Shown: positions 17,172 through 28,900 of the stretch, piece by piece | How positions within the stretch are numbered: position 1 is the first letter of the stretch | Layout: every line of letters starts with the position of its first letter | DNA from: Gynuella sp. | Lineage (GTDB): Bacteria; Pseudomonadota; Gammaproteobacteria; Pseudomonadales; Natronospirillaceae | Direction: 5' to 3' | Length of the DNA: 64,000 nt | Assembly (NCBI GenBank): GCA_028282465.1 | Contig: JANQHX010000012.1 | Location: 48,697 to 112,696 of the forward strand | The notes under the pieces: model-generated | The model's input: only the letters and a program-made list of their open reading frames with translations | Told to the model about the DNA's origin: nothing | The model's database searches: none | Position numbers and translations under genes: made by a program

Positions 17172-19952
17172 ATGAACGATTTTAAACAACTGCCGCTGAT
17201 TTTGATTGCGGCGGCGGCACTGAGTGCTTGTAACCTTGAAAACAATGATGATGAGGTCTCTGATCTAGAAGATCAGGTTGCTGCACTTCAGGATCAGCTA
17301 GACTCACTAAATGATGATGACACGAGTGCATTAGGCGCTAACGCTACTCAGGGCGCAAACCTACTTCCTGAAGACAATGCAGAAAATGTTTGGCGTTTCG
17401 CAGTCTTTCCTGATAGCCAGGGCCGTGATGACGATAATATGAAAGCCTATGTATGTGCTGACGCAGACGGGAATGCGGTAACCGACCCAAATTATTTCAG
17501 AGAAGGTAACGCTGTAGAAATTTGTGAATATGTTGGGGTAGATTTCAATAAAGACGGTTTCTACGATGCCGGTACAGAACATAATGCGGCTGGGGCGAAA
17601 GAAAACGATTGGGATGAAGACGGCATTAGCTATTTAGTAAATGTTGAAGACCCACGCCATCCATATTTAGAAACCGATACAAATGGATTGCCTATGATTG
17701 TTGCAGAAGCAGACCGAAAGGATTACGGCCCTGACTGGAAACACCTTCCGGTTCCTCTTGTAGAAGCCATCACCGACAAGATGATTGAGCTGGATGTTGA
17801 CCTAGTATTAGAAGTGGGTGACATGACTGAATATAGAGCAGAGAGTGACTATGTTCAGTGGATGGATATTGTTGCTAAACCACTTGCTGACGCAGGTATT
17901 GCTGTAATGCCAGTTCGTGGTAACCATGAAATTGTGAATGGTCGTAACTGGCCAGCTTGGTTTGCAAGCGATTTTCGCTGGGGCCGCCAATCTGTGAACA
18001 ATGTTCCTAATGGTATTGATCCTTACGCTGGCGACAGCCAAATAAATTTTGACCAAGGCTATAAGCTTTATAAAACATATGTTGGTCAATTGACTCAAGA
18101 GCACCTCACTTCAGGCAAAGCCATCGGGTTCCCTGGTGCTGAAGATCTGGTTTACCACTTCACTCACAATAACACCTTGTTTATTGCAACAGACCATTAT
18201 TTTGGTGAACTCTATAGTTCAGCATTTAACGGCCACTGGTCCATTCTTCGTGAATGGTTAGTAGATGTCATTAAAACGAATGCGCCAAATGTTGACCATG
18301 TTGTAGTGTTCGGTCATGAGCCTATCTCTTCGAAAAAACGCCCTCAAACATACGACGTAGATCAATATGAAGCCTACACAGCTGAAAAGATTACGGCACA
18401 GGAAGCTGTAGACACTGCCCAAGCTAACTATGATACAGCTACCAACGCAGGTGCAGCAGCAGAAGAGCTTGCAATGTTGCAAGAAATACTAGAAGAGGCG
18501 ACAGGCCATTTAGAAGAATTACAGGGGCCACCATTAGAAGGCTTCGATATTGGCCAGCTGGGCTATATGTTACTGCAAGGCGAAACTGATGCAGGTTTAG
18601 CTGAAGAAATACTGCAGCTATTTACTGACTACCAGATTACTTATATTTCCGGTCACGATCACCAATACTCTCGCTCATTGATTCACCCAAGCCCTGAACA
18701 TGTAGACACCACTCATGGTTTCACTCAGATCATTACAGGTAGTGCTTCATGGAAATCATATGAAAATAAATATGGTATTAACGATGATTACGAAACTGGC
18801 CTTTTCCTAAATAATTTTGTCCGCTCAGATGACAAAGTCAGCTACTACAACAGCGATGATGTAAAAGTAGCGGAATCGACAACCGGATTAGCAAAAGGTA
18901 TTAGCTTTGTTGTGGTTGAAATTAATGGTCGTCAAATTACCACTAAGGAATACTATGCTGACCACAGCTTCACTGAAGTTGATATGAATCTGGGTGCTCA
19001 CTACGACTACAATACCAATAGCTGGTGTTCTTACTTCCAAGCTTCAGAAGCTGACCCACTGCGATTCGAGCCTGCTACCCAAGTTCAGTGCGAAGCGATT
19101 CAGTGGCACATAAATGATGATGTGACTCGCACAACTGATGCAACGAAACGAATTGTTGGCCCTAAAGAAAACTACTATGCACTAACGTCTACGCCAGAAG
19201 GTCAAGATTACATAGGCACAGAAGCAACCATCATTGAAGGTTACAACCTAACTTTTAACAGCACCTATGCTGATGCGCTAGAAAGAGTAGAACAATTAAG
19301 AGAAAAACTAACACTAAGCTGGTTCGTTGATGATGCAGCCGAAACAGTGTCTGATGTTCTCTGGATTAGTGGTAACCAAACACAAGACGGTTCTTACTTC
19401 GAATACAAGGGCGACAATGTTGCACCAACAGTTGATGTTGATGGTGGCGTATTAGCAATGGGAGCATCACCTTCTCTTAACTATGTTAACGGTCGCATTG
19501 AAACTGTAAACAATGAAACTCACGTTACCCGTGATGGTATTACTAACAAAGGTATCGACTTAGAAGCATCTTTGGACCCATCAAACCCTAACGGCAACCC
19601 TGGTGGTAATGACGCTAAGTGGACAAACCGCTACTTGAATGATGAACTGGATTTCGCAGACCCAATGGCAATTTCTATTAAAGCGCCTGAAGGAGTAGAT
19701 GCAACTACTTTGGTCCTAGGTCGATATGACGAAGCAACTGAATCATGGGTGCCTGCTTTTCCTGAAGAGTGTTATATCGAAAGCGGTTATTCAAATCACT
19801 ACAGTGTTCAATACCGTATTTCTGAACAACACCCTGAAGGCGGTAATGAAATTGACAACTGTCAACAACGTTACTGGGGTTATATTCCAAGCAGTAACAG
19901 TGTTTGGGGTTTCATACACACAGACGGTCGCTTTGCTTTAATACAGCGTTAG
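17172..19952 (+). CDS. Metallophosphoesterase lipoprotein
   Basis: 926 residues from an ATG with a GGAGAG ribosome site. The N-terminus is a lipoprotein signal with lipobox LSAC and lipidated Cys20; Asn follows, which does not signal inner-membrane retention. Residues 26-50 look coiled-coil. Calcineurin-like motifs are in order: PDSQ (Asp81), GDMTEY (Asp217), GNHE (251-253), GHE (His382) and GHDH (494-497), giving a dinuclear metal site. Acidic DxNxDG-type loops at 124-152 may bind calcium. A helical Ala/Glu-rich insert (about 395-452) separates the GHE and GHDH motifs. The C-terminal 400 residues are beta-rich and include choice-of-anchor-like segments. It probably cleaves phosphoester bonds at the cell surface; the substrate is unknown. 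It stands alone with its own terminator. Confidence 0.88.
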   Translation: MNDFKQLPLILIAAAALSACNLENNDDEVSDLEDQVAALQDQLDSLNDDDTSALGANATQGANLLPEDNAENVWRFAVFPDSQGRDDDNMKAYVCADADGNAVTDPNYFREGNAVEICEYVGVDFNKDGFYDAGTEHNAAGAKENDWDEDGISYLVNVEDPRHPYLETDTNGLPMIVAEADRKDYGPDWKHLPVPLVEAITDKMIELDVDLVLEVGDMTEYRAESDYVQWMDIVAKPLADAGIAVMPVRGNHEIVNGRNWPAWFASDFRWGRQSVNNVPNGIDPYAGDSQINFDQGYKLYKTYVGQLTQEHLTSGKAIGFPGAEDLVYHFTHNNTLFIATDHYFGELYSSAFNGHWSILREWLVDVIKTNAPNVDHVVVFGHEPISSKKRPQTYDVDQYEAYTAEKITAQEAVDTAQANYDTATNAGAAAEELAMLQEILEEATGHLEELQGPPLEGFDIGQLGYMLLQGETDAGLAEEILQLFTDYQITYISGHDHQYSRSLIHPSPEHVDTTHGFTQIITGSASWKSYENKYGINDDYETGLFLNNFVRSDDKVSYYNSDDVKVAESTTGLAKGISFVVVEINGRQITTKEYYADHSFTEVDMNLGAHYDYNTNSWCSYFQASEADPLRFEPATQVQCEAIQWHINDDVTRTTDATKRIVGPKENYYALTSTPEGQDYIGTEATIIEGYNLTFNSTYADALERVEQLREKLTLSWFVDDAAETVSDVLWISGNQTQDGSYFEYKGDNVAPTVDVDGGVLAMGASPSLNYVNGRIETVNNETHVTRDGITNKGIDLEASLDPSNPNGNPGGNDAKWTNRYLNDELDFADPMAISIKAPEGVDATTLVLGRYDEATESWVPAFPEECYIESGYSNHYSVQYRISEQHPEGGNEIDNCQQRYWGYIPSSNSVWGFIHTDGRFALIQR

Positions 19953-19974
19953 ACACACGACCAAGCTAGTCAAA

Positions 19975-20003
19975 AACGGCACAAATACTTGTGCCGTTTT
20001 TTT
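19975..20003 (+). terminator. Rho-independent terminator of the phosphoesterase gene
   Basis: AACGGCACAA (19975-19984) pairs perfectly with TTGTGCCGTT (19989-19998) over an ATAC loop and is followed by a T run, 22 bases after the stop codon. Confidence 0.9.
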
Positions 20004-20217
20004 AAGCAACTTCATTTATGAAAGTTCGGAAACAGGCAGATAATTATGACGATGATGATTAACACTATTTTCAGAAATTAATACACTACTCTAGAAAGAC
20101 CATATATAAATTCAACTTCACTTATATTTTTTCAAATCAAATCATCTTTTTCATTTGTATGACATTTTTTCTTTCTAGTATGCGCGCCCGTTTTTTGAAA
20201 CTAGGCGAACTAGAAGT

Positions 20218-20727
20218 ATGTATTCTCTAATTACCTGCCAACTTGAAAAATCACTTGTGGAAGCCATGCCAAGCATTATGGCTTTTATTGCATCCAAAAT
20301 TTCTAATCATCATGATAGAGAAGATATTCTCCAAGATGTTCTTCTCCGAACACTTAAATATGCTGATAGAAGCGAAATTAAAAATGTGCAAAGTTATGCT
20401 ATGAATGTTTGCAAGTCAGCGATCGTAGATCACTGGAAAAATCACACTGTGGGCCATGACTTAAATGATTGCTGTGAACATGAGGATAATACGAGCGATC
20501 TATTTTCTTCAGAAAGTAGCCATCGAAAACTGTTAGATACTGCTAAGGCAATACAGAAGATGCCTCAATTAAGGCGGATCGTTTTTCTAAATAAGAGACT
20601 TGATGGTAAGAGCAGAAAAGAAATTGCTGAGGTTCATCGCATTTCAGAAGAATCTGTTAAAAAGCATATTAGTCGTGCAAGCGCAGATTTAAAAAGCTAC
20701 TTAAATGGTGCTGGCTGGCTAAGCTGA
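20218..20727 (+). CDS. ECF-like RNA polymerase sigma-70 factor
   Basis: 169 residues. Region 2 is seen at about 12-80 (HHDREDILQDVLLRTLKY, then NVQSYAMNVCKSAIVDHW), as in FecI-type factors, and region 4 at about 108-160 with a helix-turn-helix (RKEIAEVHRISEESVKKHISRA within it). The linker is short, as expected of group IV factors. The start is the ATG at 20218 with only a weak AGAAG site. FecI-type factors normally have a FecR-type anti-sigma downstream; the next gene here is an oxidoreductase on the opposite strand, so control must be elsewhere or by expression level. Target genes unknown; the neighbouring giant secreted proteins are possible targets. Confidence 0.85.
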   Translation: MYSLITCQLEKSLVEAMPSIMAFIASKISNHHDREDILQDVLLRTLKYADRSEIKNVQSYAMNVCKSAIVDHWKNHTVGHDLNDCCEHEDNTSDLFSSESSHRKLLDTAKAIQKMPQLRRIVFLNKRLDGKSRKEIAEVHRISEESVKKHISRASADLKSYLNGAGWLS

Positions 20728-20938
20728 TTTGTGACGCCCTCAACTGAGAAGTTTATGACTGCCACTCTATACAAAGTACCATGCAAATAATAACTAAACA
20801 TGTAACCGGTTTCATGTATCTCAATGTACGTCGGCTAGTTCGGGCCTGCTAGTTTTTTTCAGTAATTTTTAATCTCACCTTCAAATAACATCGTTAGATA
20901 AAAACATTACAACCAGCAACTTTATTCAGCTAAGTTTT

Positions 20939-22609
20939 TTAACGCCCAATCCTTTCAACCATTAAATAGGTCTTGTAGCCGCCGGTTAAATTTTTAACAT
21001 TAAAACCATGTTGCACGAGCATTCTATAAGCAACATACCCTCTTAAACCTACGGCACAGTAAACAACAATATTTTTATCCCTAGGCAATTCATCTAATCG
21101 AGTACGCAGTTGGTTCACTGGGATATTAATTGAACCTTCAATTGAGCCAAGCTCACCAATTTCTTCTGGGTTTCGCACATCTACTATTTGCATATTGGGT
21201 GAACAAGCATGCACTCGCTCGGCTTGACATAACGCCATGTCACCTCGAACAACATTTGATGCGACAAAGCCGGCTTGATTAATAACATCTTTTGCTGACC
21301 CATAGGGCGGTGCATAACAAAGCTCAGATTCTTCTAAATCAAAGACTGTAAGCCCAGATCGAATAGCAAGAGCCAATACATCTATTCGTTTGTCCACACC
21401 TTTTTCACCGATGGATTGTGCTCCCAGTATTTTTCCCGTATCTGGATCGAATAACAGCTTTAGTGAAACTTGTGTTGCCCCTGGGTAATAACCTGCATGA
21501 TCCATGGCATGAACAAATATTTTTTCATAATGAATTCCTGCTCGTTTAAGGCCTTTTTCATTCTGGCCCGTTGACGCAGCAGCCAAACCAAAAATTTTGC
21601 AGATAGCGGTACCCTGGGTATTCTTGTATTCTGTATTTCTTCCAAAAATGTTTTCGGCAACAATTCTGCCTTGTCTATTTGCTGGCCCGGCTAATGGAAT
21701 TAATACTTTATTCTCTGTAACGAAATCTTTAACCTCAATGGCATCACCCACTGCCCAGATATTTGGGACGCTAGTACGCATGTGACTATCAACAAGAATT
21801 CCACCCCTCTGCCCCAGTTCTATACCAGTGCCTTCTAACAAACTGATTTCAGGTCTCACGCCGATCGCCATAATGACCATATCCGTTTCAATAGTTTTGC
21901 CATTGTCGAGTTGCAACAGCAGACCTTCGTCTTGAGTCTCAATTGCAGTGACCGATTGATTTAGTTTTAGCCTGATGCCATTGCGACGCATTTCCTGATG
22001 AAGTGGCGTGGCCATTTCGGGGTCCAGAGGCGCCATGACCTGATTGGATAATTCGATTAGCGTGGTTTCTATGCCTTTATGAATTAACGCTTCCGCCATT
22101 TCTATTCCGATGAAACCGCCACCCACGACCACTGCTGAACGCGGTGCTTCAACATGGATGGTTTGAATAATTTTATCCATGTCTGGAATATTTCTGAGGG
22201 TAAAAACCCTCGGGTTATCAACACCAGGAATCGGTGGAATAAATGGTGTAGCACCTGGCGATAAAACCAGTTCGTCGTAACTTTCGCTGTATTCATTACC
22301 AGTTGAAAGCTCTCTGGCAGTAATGGTTTTAGATTGAAGATTTATGGCGATCACTTCAGTTTCAATTCTGACATCCAGATTGAATCGAGCCCCCATTGAC
22401 TCAGGAGTTTGAACCAGAAGCTTAGAGCGTTCTGTAATTTCGCCACCAATATGATAAGGCAAACCGCAATTAGCAAAGGAAATAAAACGATCACGCTCAA
22501 ACATGATAATTTCAGAATCTTCTGACAAACGACGGGCCCTGGCAGCGACGGATGCGCCGCCAGCAACACCACCCACAATCAATACTTTTTTAGGCTCGGG
22601 CTGAGACAT
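20939..22609 (-). CDS. CoA-disulfide reductase/NADH oxidase-type flavoprotein with rhodanese domain
   Basis: 556 residues. Residues 8-20 hold the FAD-binding GGVAGGAS fold; the redox Cys48 lies in FANCGLPY, the signature of CoA-disulfide reductases and NADH oxidases; VVVGGGFIGIE (about 160-170) is the NAD(P)H site; GDAIEV marks the second FAD contact. The C-terminal rhodanese domain (about 460-556) has its own catalytic Cys518 in VVYCAVGLRG. Such CoADR-Rhd fusions reduce CoA or glutathione (per)sulfides and polysulfide in the cytoplasm. It is transcribed alone on the minus strand. Exact substrate not determinable from sequence. Confidence 0.9.
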   Translation of the reverse strand: MSQPEPKKVLIVGGVAGGASVAARARRLSEDSEIIMFERDRFISFANCGLPYHIGGEITERSKLLVQTPESMGARFNLDVRIETEVIAINLQSKTITARELSTGNEYSESYDELVLSPGATPFIPPIPGVDNPRVFTLRNIPDMDKIIQTIHVEAPRSAVVVGGGFIGIEMAEALIHKGIETTLIELSNQVMAPLDPEMATPLHQEMRRNGIRLKLNQSVTAIETQDEGLLLQLDNGKTIETDMVIMAIGVRPEISLLEGTGIELGQRGGILVDSHMRTSVPNIWAVGDAIEVKDFVTENKVLIPLAGPANRQGRIVAENIFGRNTEYKNTQGTAICKIFGLAAASTGQNEKGLKRAGIHYEKIFVHAMDHAGYYPGATQVSLKLLFDPDTGKILGAQSIGEKGVDKRIDVLALAIRSGLTVFDLEESELCYAPPYGSAKDVINQAGFVASNVVRGDMALCQAERVHACSPNMQIVDVRNPEEIGELGSIEGSINIPVNQLRTRLDELPRDKNIVVYCAVGLRGYVAYRMLVQHGFNVKNLTGGYKTYLMVERIGR

Positions 22610-22895
22610 GGAGTTCTCCAGGCAATTTCCTATTTTCTTTATATTAGTTTTTTCTAATTAAAAGACATAGAACTTTCTGTTCTAAGTTTATAAGGGATGA
22701 CTTGGGTCAAGATTGGGGTGCCATCGCTGACAATCGAACTTAGTCATATTGAGTGCTTAGTGATTGAAGCGAGTGTGCTGCACCACTACTTTGTTCACTA
22801 AAATATCGGGTTCCACACTTAGACGAAATAGTAACCTATTACTGCAGGTCTATTTTTTTATGAAAGCGATCCTGGTCGAAATGATTAAATTAACG

Positions 22896-22926
22896 AAAAA
22901 AGGGCCATGAATGTTACATGGCCCTT
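22896..22926 (-). terminator. Rho-independent terminator of the 3147-residue gene
   Basis: Read on the minus strand, AAGGGCCATG pairs perfectly with CATGGCCCTT (22917-22926 with 22900-22909) and runs into a T stretch. It begins seven bases after the stop codon at 22933, so it closes that gene tightly. The remaining 22610-22895 contains no gene that I can see. Confidence 0.9.
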
Positions 22927-22932
22927 GGAGAG

Positions 22933-25900
22933 TTACTTAGCAGCGGCAAACACCACTACAACTTTTTTCTTAGCGGCTTTAAGTAGCAACTTACGCAGAG
23001 CTTTTTGATGGCTTGAGCTCCCTGAATATAGAGCAACCATAACAGCCGTTCTTGAGTAAACTCGTTTTTCAGCAAATTCTACGATTTGATTAAATTGGCC
23101 AATGTTATAACCACCTTTTGTATAAGCATTATGGAAGGTTTTCAATGAAAGCTTCACCTCACCAATCAAGTAGGCTTTTCTTCCTCTATGGTCTTTGTCC
23201 CCGAGCTTCTTAGGTTCAAGTTTGGTTAACATAAAGTCAGGTTTTTTGTTTCCAGCCTTAGTAGCGGTGCCGCCATGATTACCACAACCAATTCCATTAG
23301 TAGTTGCCTTACCTCCACTAATGCTAGGTTCAAACCAAACTATGTCTCGAGCACTTTGCGGCAAAGCGTCACAAATAAAGTCACGTATTTTACGCTCCCA
23401 AATTTTACCTGCCTCCCAAGGAGGAGTGCCTTTTGTTGCAAAAGGATTATAACCAGCAAGTGCTGCAAAGTTTTGTAGCTGGCCAACAAGTAGTGAGCCT
23501 ACAACACTTCGCGCTTTATCAACCAGAATGTTTCTGACAATACCAAGAGCAATACCTCTTAATGATCCTTGCATACTAATACCGATATTTACTGATACCA
23601 AGGTGAACCTTCCACTAGGGTCAGAAAATAAATATGGATTCGCATTAGCATATAAATATCTATTAAGACTTTCTGGCTCTAAGTAGTCTGGTTCAGCAGG
23701 GTCAGAAGAAACAAATCGACCGATACTCGCATCATAGTCACGCGCTCTCATGTGGTATAAACCGCTGGTTGAATCCTGCCATTGGCCATGGAATCTGAAG
23801 TCACCACCGACACTGTCAGCAATGCTGACTGATCCTGTAGATTCAACAGTTTCACCAAATGCATTGTACTTAATAGAGCCCAGTAGATTGCCAGACTCAT
23901 CAGCAATACCAATTACTGAACCAGCACTATCGGTTAAATAGTACTGAACTTCACCTGAAGAACTGATTCGATGTGAGGGTTGATCTCCAATATAGACATA
24001 GCTATATAAGAGATTCTGATCACCATCTAACACAGCCTGAGGGTTGCTGTAGCGACCTGTTACCGATGGAGCCTGTAAGTAATTTTTCACCTCTCCATTA
24101 GTTATTTTTTGAGTTCTTTGACCAGCATGATCATAACCATAACTTACACTCATTAAGTTATTTTCGTAACTTACTGGTTGGCCATCGAAATTATAACTAA
24201 CGCCAATCGATTCGGATACCGAGGATATTTCGGAAATTTGCCCATCAAGCGTATAGGCGAAATTTTTATTCATTGAACCAGTGATTGTTTGTAAAAGATT
24301 GCCAGAGCTATAACTGTATTCATCTCTAGCACTGTCAACAATCTTAGCTGTTCTATTTCCAACTAGATCGTATTCGTACTGAATAGTCTTTATTAAAGAA
24401 GATGAAGAGTTATAGAAACGCTCTTCTTGAATCCTAAGTGCGCTGTCGTAATCTAGCTCTGCAAAACTACCGTCGGCCCACTCAATCATAGTAGGCTCAC
24501 CACCTATTGCCCGAGTATAGATTACGGAGCTCAGCGTTACTCCCGATGCATTCACATGGGTAATTCCTGAAATCTGATCCCTTAAGTCGTAACTATAAGT
24601 AGTCACAATTCCATTCGGCAACGTCTTAGAAATCAGACGCCCTGCACGATCATAAACTAGGTCAGTTGTCCCGGAGTTATCATCAATAATACGAGTGACA
24701 CGACCAGCGCCATCGTACTCATATCGTGTAGAGGCTTGTTGACTGGAGTTTGAATTGCCCACGAACTTAGAAGTAATTCTTCCTGCTGCATCATACTCAT
24801 AGGAAAGTAACGATCCGTTGCTTGCGGATACTTCAGTTAATTGACTCGCGGAGTCGTAAGAGTATGAGTTAGTGCCCATTGAGTCAGTCGCAGAAGTTAG
24901 CTTACCTGCAGCGTCATATACGTATCCGTAGGTTTCACCATTACTTCGATTGTCGGCAACAAGTTGATCAACTTGGTCATAGACTAAGGATTTGGACAAA
25001 CCAGAAGCCAATGTGACTGTGATTATATTTTCTCTCTCATTTTGTTCAATTGTTTTCCCTGAACCATCTGGGTATTGAATACTGGTTGGATCACCATTTT
25101 GATTCCTGGTGAACAGTATTTGATTCCCTTCAGCATCCGTAGCCGCAATCAACCCACTTGAATCATAAGAATACGTAGCCTGATTTCCAGCGAAGTCTGT
25201 CGCACTCACTAGCCGTGCATTCGCATCATAAGAAAAATTACGAACCCGGCCCGCTTCATCTGTAAAACTGGTCGGCTTATCGTCGCCATCTAGCGACGCA
25301 TGTTCAACAAGATAAGTCCAAGACTGTTCTGTGTTATCTGCACTAATGATTCTTGAAATCAATCCATGGGAATTCAACTCTGTTGTTGAAGCACGTCCAA
25401 GCTCATCAATTACCGTGGCTGCGTTAGGCGTGTACTGATAGATCCATTCGCGGCCTGAACCGTCAGTGCGAGACATTGGCCTACCATCTGGTGTGTAGGT
25501 CTGATTAGTACGAATGCCCAGGGCATCAACATTTGCTAAAACTCTCCCATTACCATCTCTCTCGAAAGTAACCGTATTACCTAATGAGTTAGTTTCAGAG
25601 ACCAACCTACCCGCTGCATCATAGGAATACTCAATTCTGTTTCCAACACCGTCAACCTCGGCCACTACCAAGCCACTGGCATCATATTCCCAGTTAGTTG
25701 CAGAGCCATCGGCTTGAGTTATTGATTGTGGCTTTCCACTCACGGATAGCTGTCGTTCAACTCTTGGCATTCCAGAAGCTTCTGCACTGGTCCACTCAGT
25801 ACCAAAACCATAACCGTATTCTGTAAAAGATCCATCGCTATAATTAGTTCGCAGTTCGCGCCCCATAGCATCTAGTTCAACAGAAGCAGACACACCGTCA

Positions 25901-28900
25901 GTCTCGAAAGACGTAATATTTCCTGCTGAATCATGGTCAAAAGTCGAGGTAACGCCATTTGTGTCAACGATAGTTTCAACAAGACCATCTGAGCCATAGT
26001 CATAAGTTAGCGATCCAACAAAATCAGTCTCAGATAAAACCTGACCATCAGGCGAATAAGTGTAATTAAATAACGTAAACCCTGTCTCATCTGACAACTC
26101 TGTAAGATTACCAGATGTGTCATAATCGTAATTAATTATCGCACCATTTGGTTGACTTAAACTCACTAAATTACCCGCACTATTCCAACTATAAGTAGTT
26201 GTATAGTCAGCTGGGTCTTCTCCAGGAGAATAGGGTTCGGTTCTACTCAACATATTGCCATCGGCGTCCCAAGTTTGAGTCGCAACATTGCCTTCTGCAT
26301 CTATATGCTCAATAACATTACCGTCTGCATCATATGTAAATGAGTGAGTATTCCCTAACGCATCGGTTTGAGAGAGAACATTGCCTCGCTCATCATACAC
26401 ATAAGTTGTTGCGCGACCTGTTGCATCATAATTTGTCTGTGTTCTACCTACCAAATCATACTCAGCGGTACTACAACCATCTGCATTACAAGCTTCGTTT
26501 AGCCTTCCATCTTCATCATAATCGAACGAACTAATTTCAGTACCATCAGGCAATGTGATAGAGCGCAGGTGATTTTCAAATGGGGCCGCATGATAGGAAT
26601 ATCGAGACACCTCACTAACTTGGTTAGTGAAACTAACTAAGTTGTTAAGGGAATCATACCCATAACGAATTTGGTTACCTAATGGATCGGTAATACTGGT
26701 TATACGACCTTCCCCATCCCTATTAAACACGACACCAATCCCACTAGAGTTCACCACACCATTAGAACCAATAAACAACTGGTTATCATTCTGGTCTGCG
26801 ACACGAGTAATGCCCGTTTGTAGATTTAAGTCGAACTCTCTACCGTCTGGCGTAATTAAACGAACGTTTTGTGGCACCCATGGATCGCCGAAATTCGAAT
26901 CACCCAAATCGTAGGTTATTGTTTGAGTTGCATTGAGATAGAAAACGTTAACGTTCCCAATAGGAATTAATTGAGCACCGGCAACTCCACCTATTTGAGT
27001 AAATTGCGCTTGACCCAAACAGCCACCAGATATTGCGCTGGACAAACCATTCACAATGATTCGTGGACGGAATTGGTAAGACTCGTTCTCGCTAATACGA
27101 ATTTCAGTTTCATGATATTTTTGTTCAACTGATGTTGAACACGGCCAGTTAAAGAAGCCACCGCCACTTTCAACTGTCCAACCATCACCTGGAGGGATGT
27201 TATTAATGTACTCACCCTGACGAACACTAAGATCCCAACCTATGCCTAAGTCTCTGGCAGATTTCTCGCGACTGTCGTATGTACGCTCAATCACAATCGG
27301 AATACCAGCAACGGGTACTGTCATATCTACAAAACTTAATTGTACTGCACCAGGTTTAAAACCACCGTCAATTCTAATGTCTGTAAATGCTTGAGACTGA
27401 TTTCCACCGAAGTCTTCAGCAATTAATAACACCCTGTATAAGCCATTTTTATATAAGCTTGGATTGAGTTGACCTAGTACGCCGTTACTAACTGGTGACT
27501 GCGACGTGTAAAAAGTACTGAAGTCATTAGTACCAGACTTAGCAATAAGTAATTGGTATTGATAAAGGTTGGCATCCGTTGCTGTACCCACAATATCAAC
27601 AGTTCCATTGACTTCCGTTCCATCTACAGGGCTGGAAATAGATGCTGTAGGATCAATCGAATCATTAGGATCAACGACAATAAAGGTTCTAGATTCAATA
27701 ATGGTTTCTGAAGCATCCGTCACTGTAGCAATTACTTCATGTAGGCCAACTCCAGAAATAATAAGCTCACTTGAAAAAGATGAATCAATAGCGATCGGTC
27801 GGCCATCAACAGTAACCTCAACATTCACTGGTGCTATAAAGTCTGTTGGAACCACCTGTATCTGAACAGTATCCCCATCATTTACAAACTCTGGTGAAAT
27901 CGAAATTTCCGCTGATAGTTGCAGATCAATAACATTTAGGCTCCAACCTTGAAGCACTTCATTTTCGCCATCCGATACCGCTAACTGTATTGAATATACA
28001 CCGGTTGTGTCTGGTAACCATTCCAACAAGCCTTCGGTTGAAATGGTCATCCCAACCGGAGATTCAGTTAGTTGATAAGTCAATGAATTTGACTCAGGGT
28101 CATTTGCATTCACCTGATACTGATAAGTTACACCAAGTAATGCTTGTGTAGAAGGCAAGCTATTAATAACTGGTGGATTATTAACAGGCTCTTCAACTAC
28201 GACACTAAAAGTTTGAGTAGCTTCTCCTCCATTACCATCTTCAACTTGTACTACGACCTCAAATAAACCTAATGAAGTTGGCGTCCAAGTTAATATTCCG
28301 GATGCTGAGTCGATGCTCATTCCTAGAGGAGGTTGCACTAATGAGTAAGTTAAAACATCCAGATCTTGATCTGTGGCTACAACTGAATACTCATAAAGTT
28401 CATTCAAAATTGCGGTTGTGCTAGGAACAGAAATGATTGAAGGCTCAACATTTTGTTGAGTAACATTTAGAACATAACTTTGAGTTAGTTCTGCACCCCT
28501 ACCGTCACTGATAGTAATAGCTATATTGTGGTCACCCAAGTTTTGCGTGGAAGGCGTCCAAACAATAATACCTGTAACACTTATCGTCATGCCAACTGGA
28601 GATTCAGTCAGGCTGTATGCAAGCACATCACCATCGGGATCTGTTGCTTCTATTTGATATGAATACTGTTGATCTGCTCTGGTGCTAGTGATTGGAGCGC
28701 TGGAAATTGATGGTGGATTATTTGGAGCTTGATTAACCGCAAGACTATAACTCTGAATAACGGTCGCACCATTTGAATCAGCAGCTTGAATTTCGATTTC
28801 ATAAATGCCCTCATCCGTTGCTTGAGGTAACCACGAAACTAAACCACTAAAGGAATCAATCGTCATCCCCGTCGGGGCAGAAACTAAACTGAAACTAATT

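Noticed and set aside
20820..20860. Intrinsic terminator after the sigma factor gene
   Set aside because: There is a T run after CTGCTAG, but the upstream arm does not form a convincing stem.
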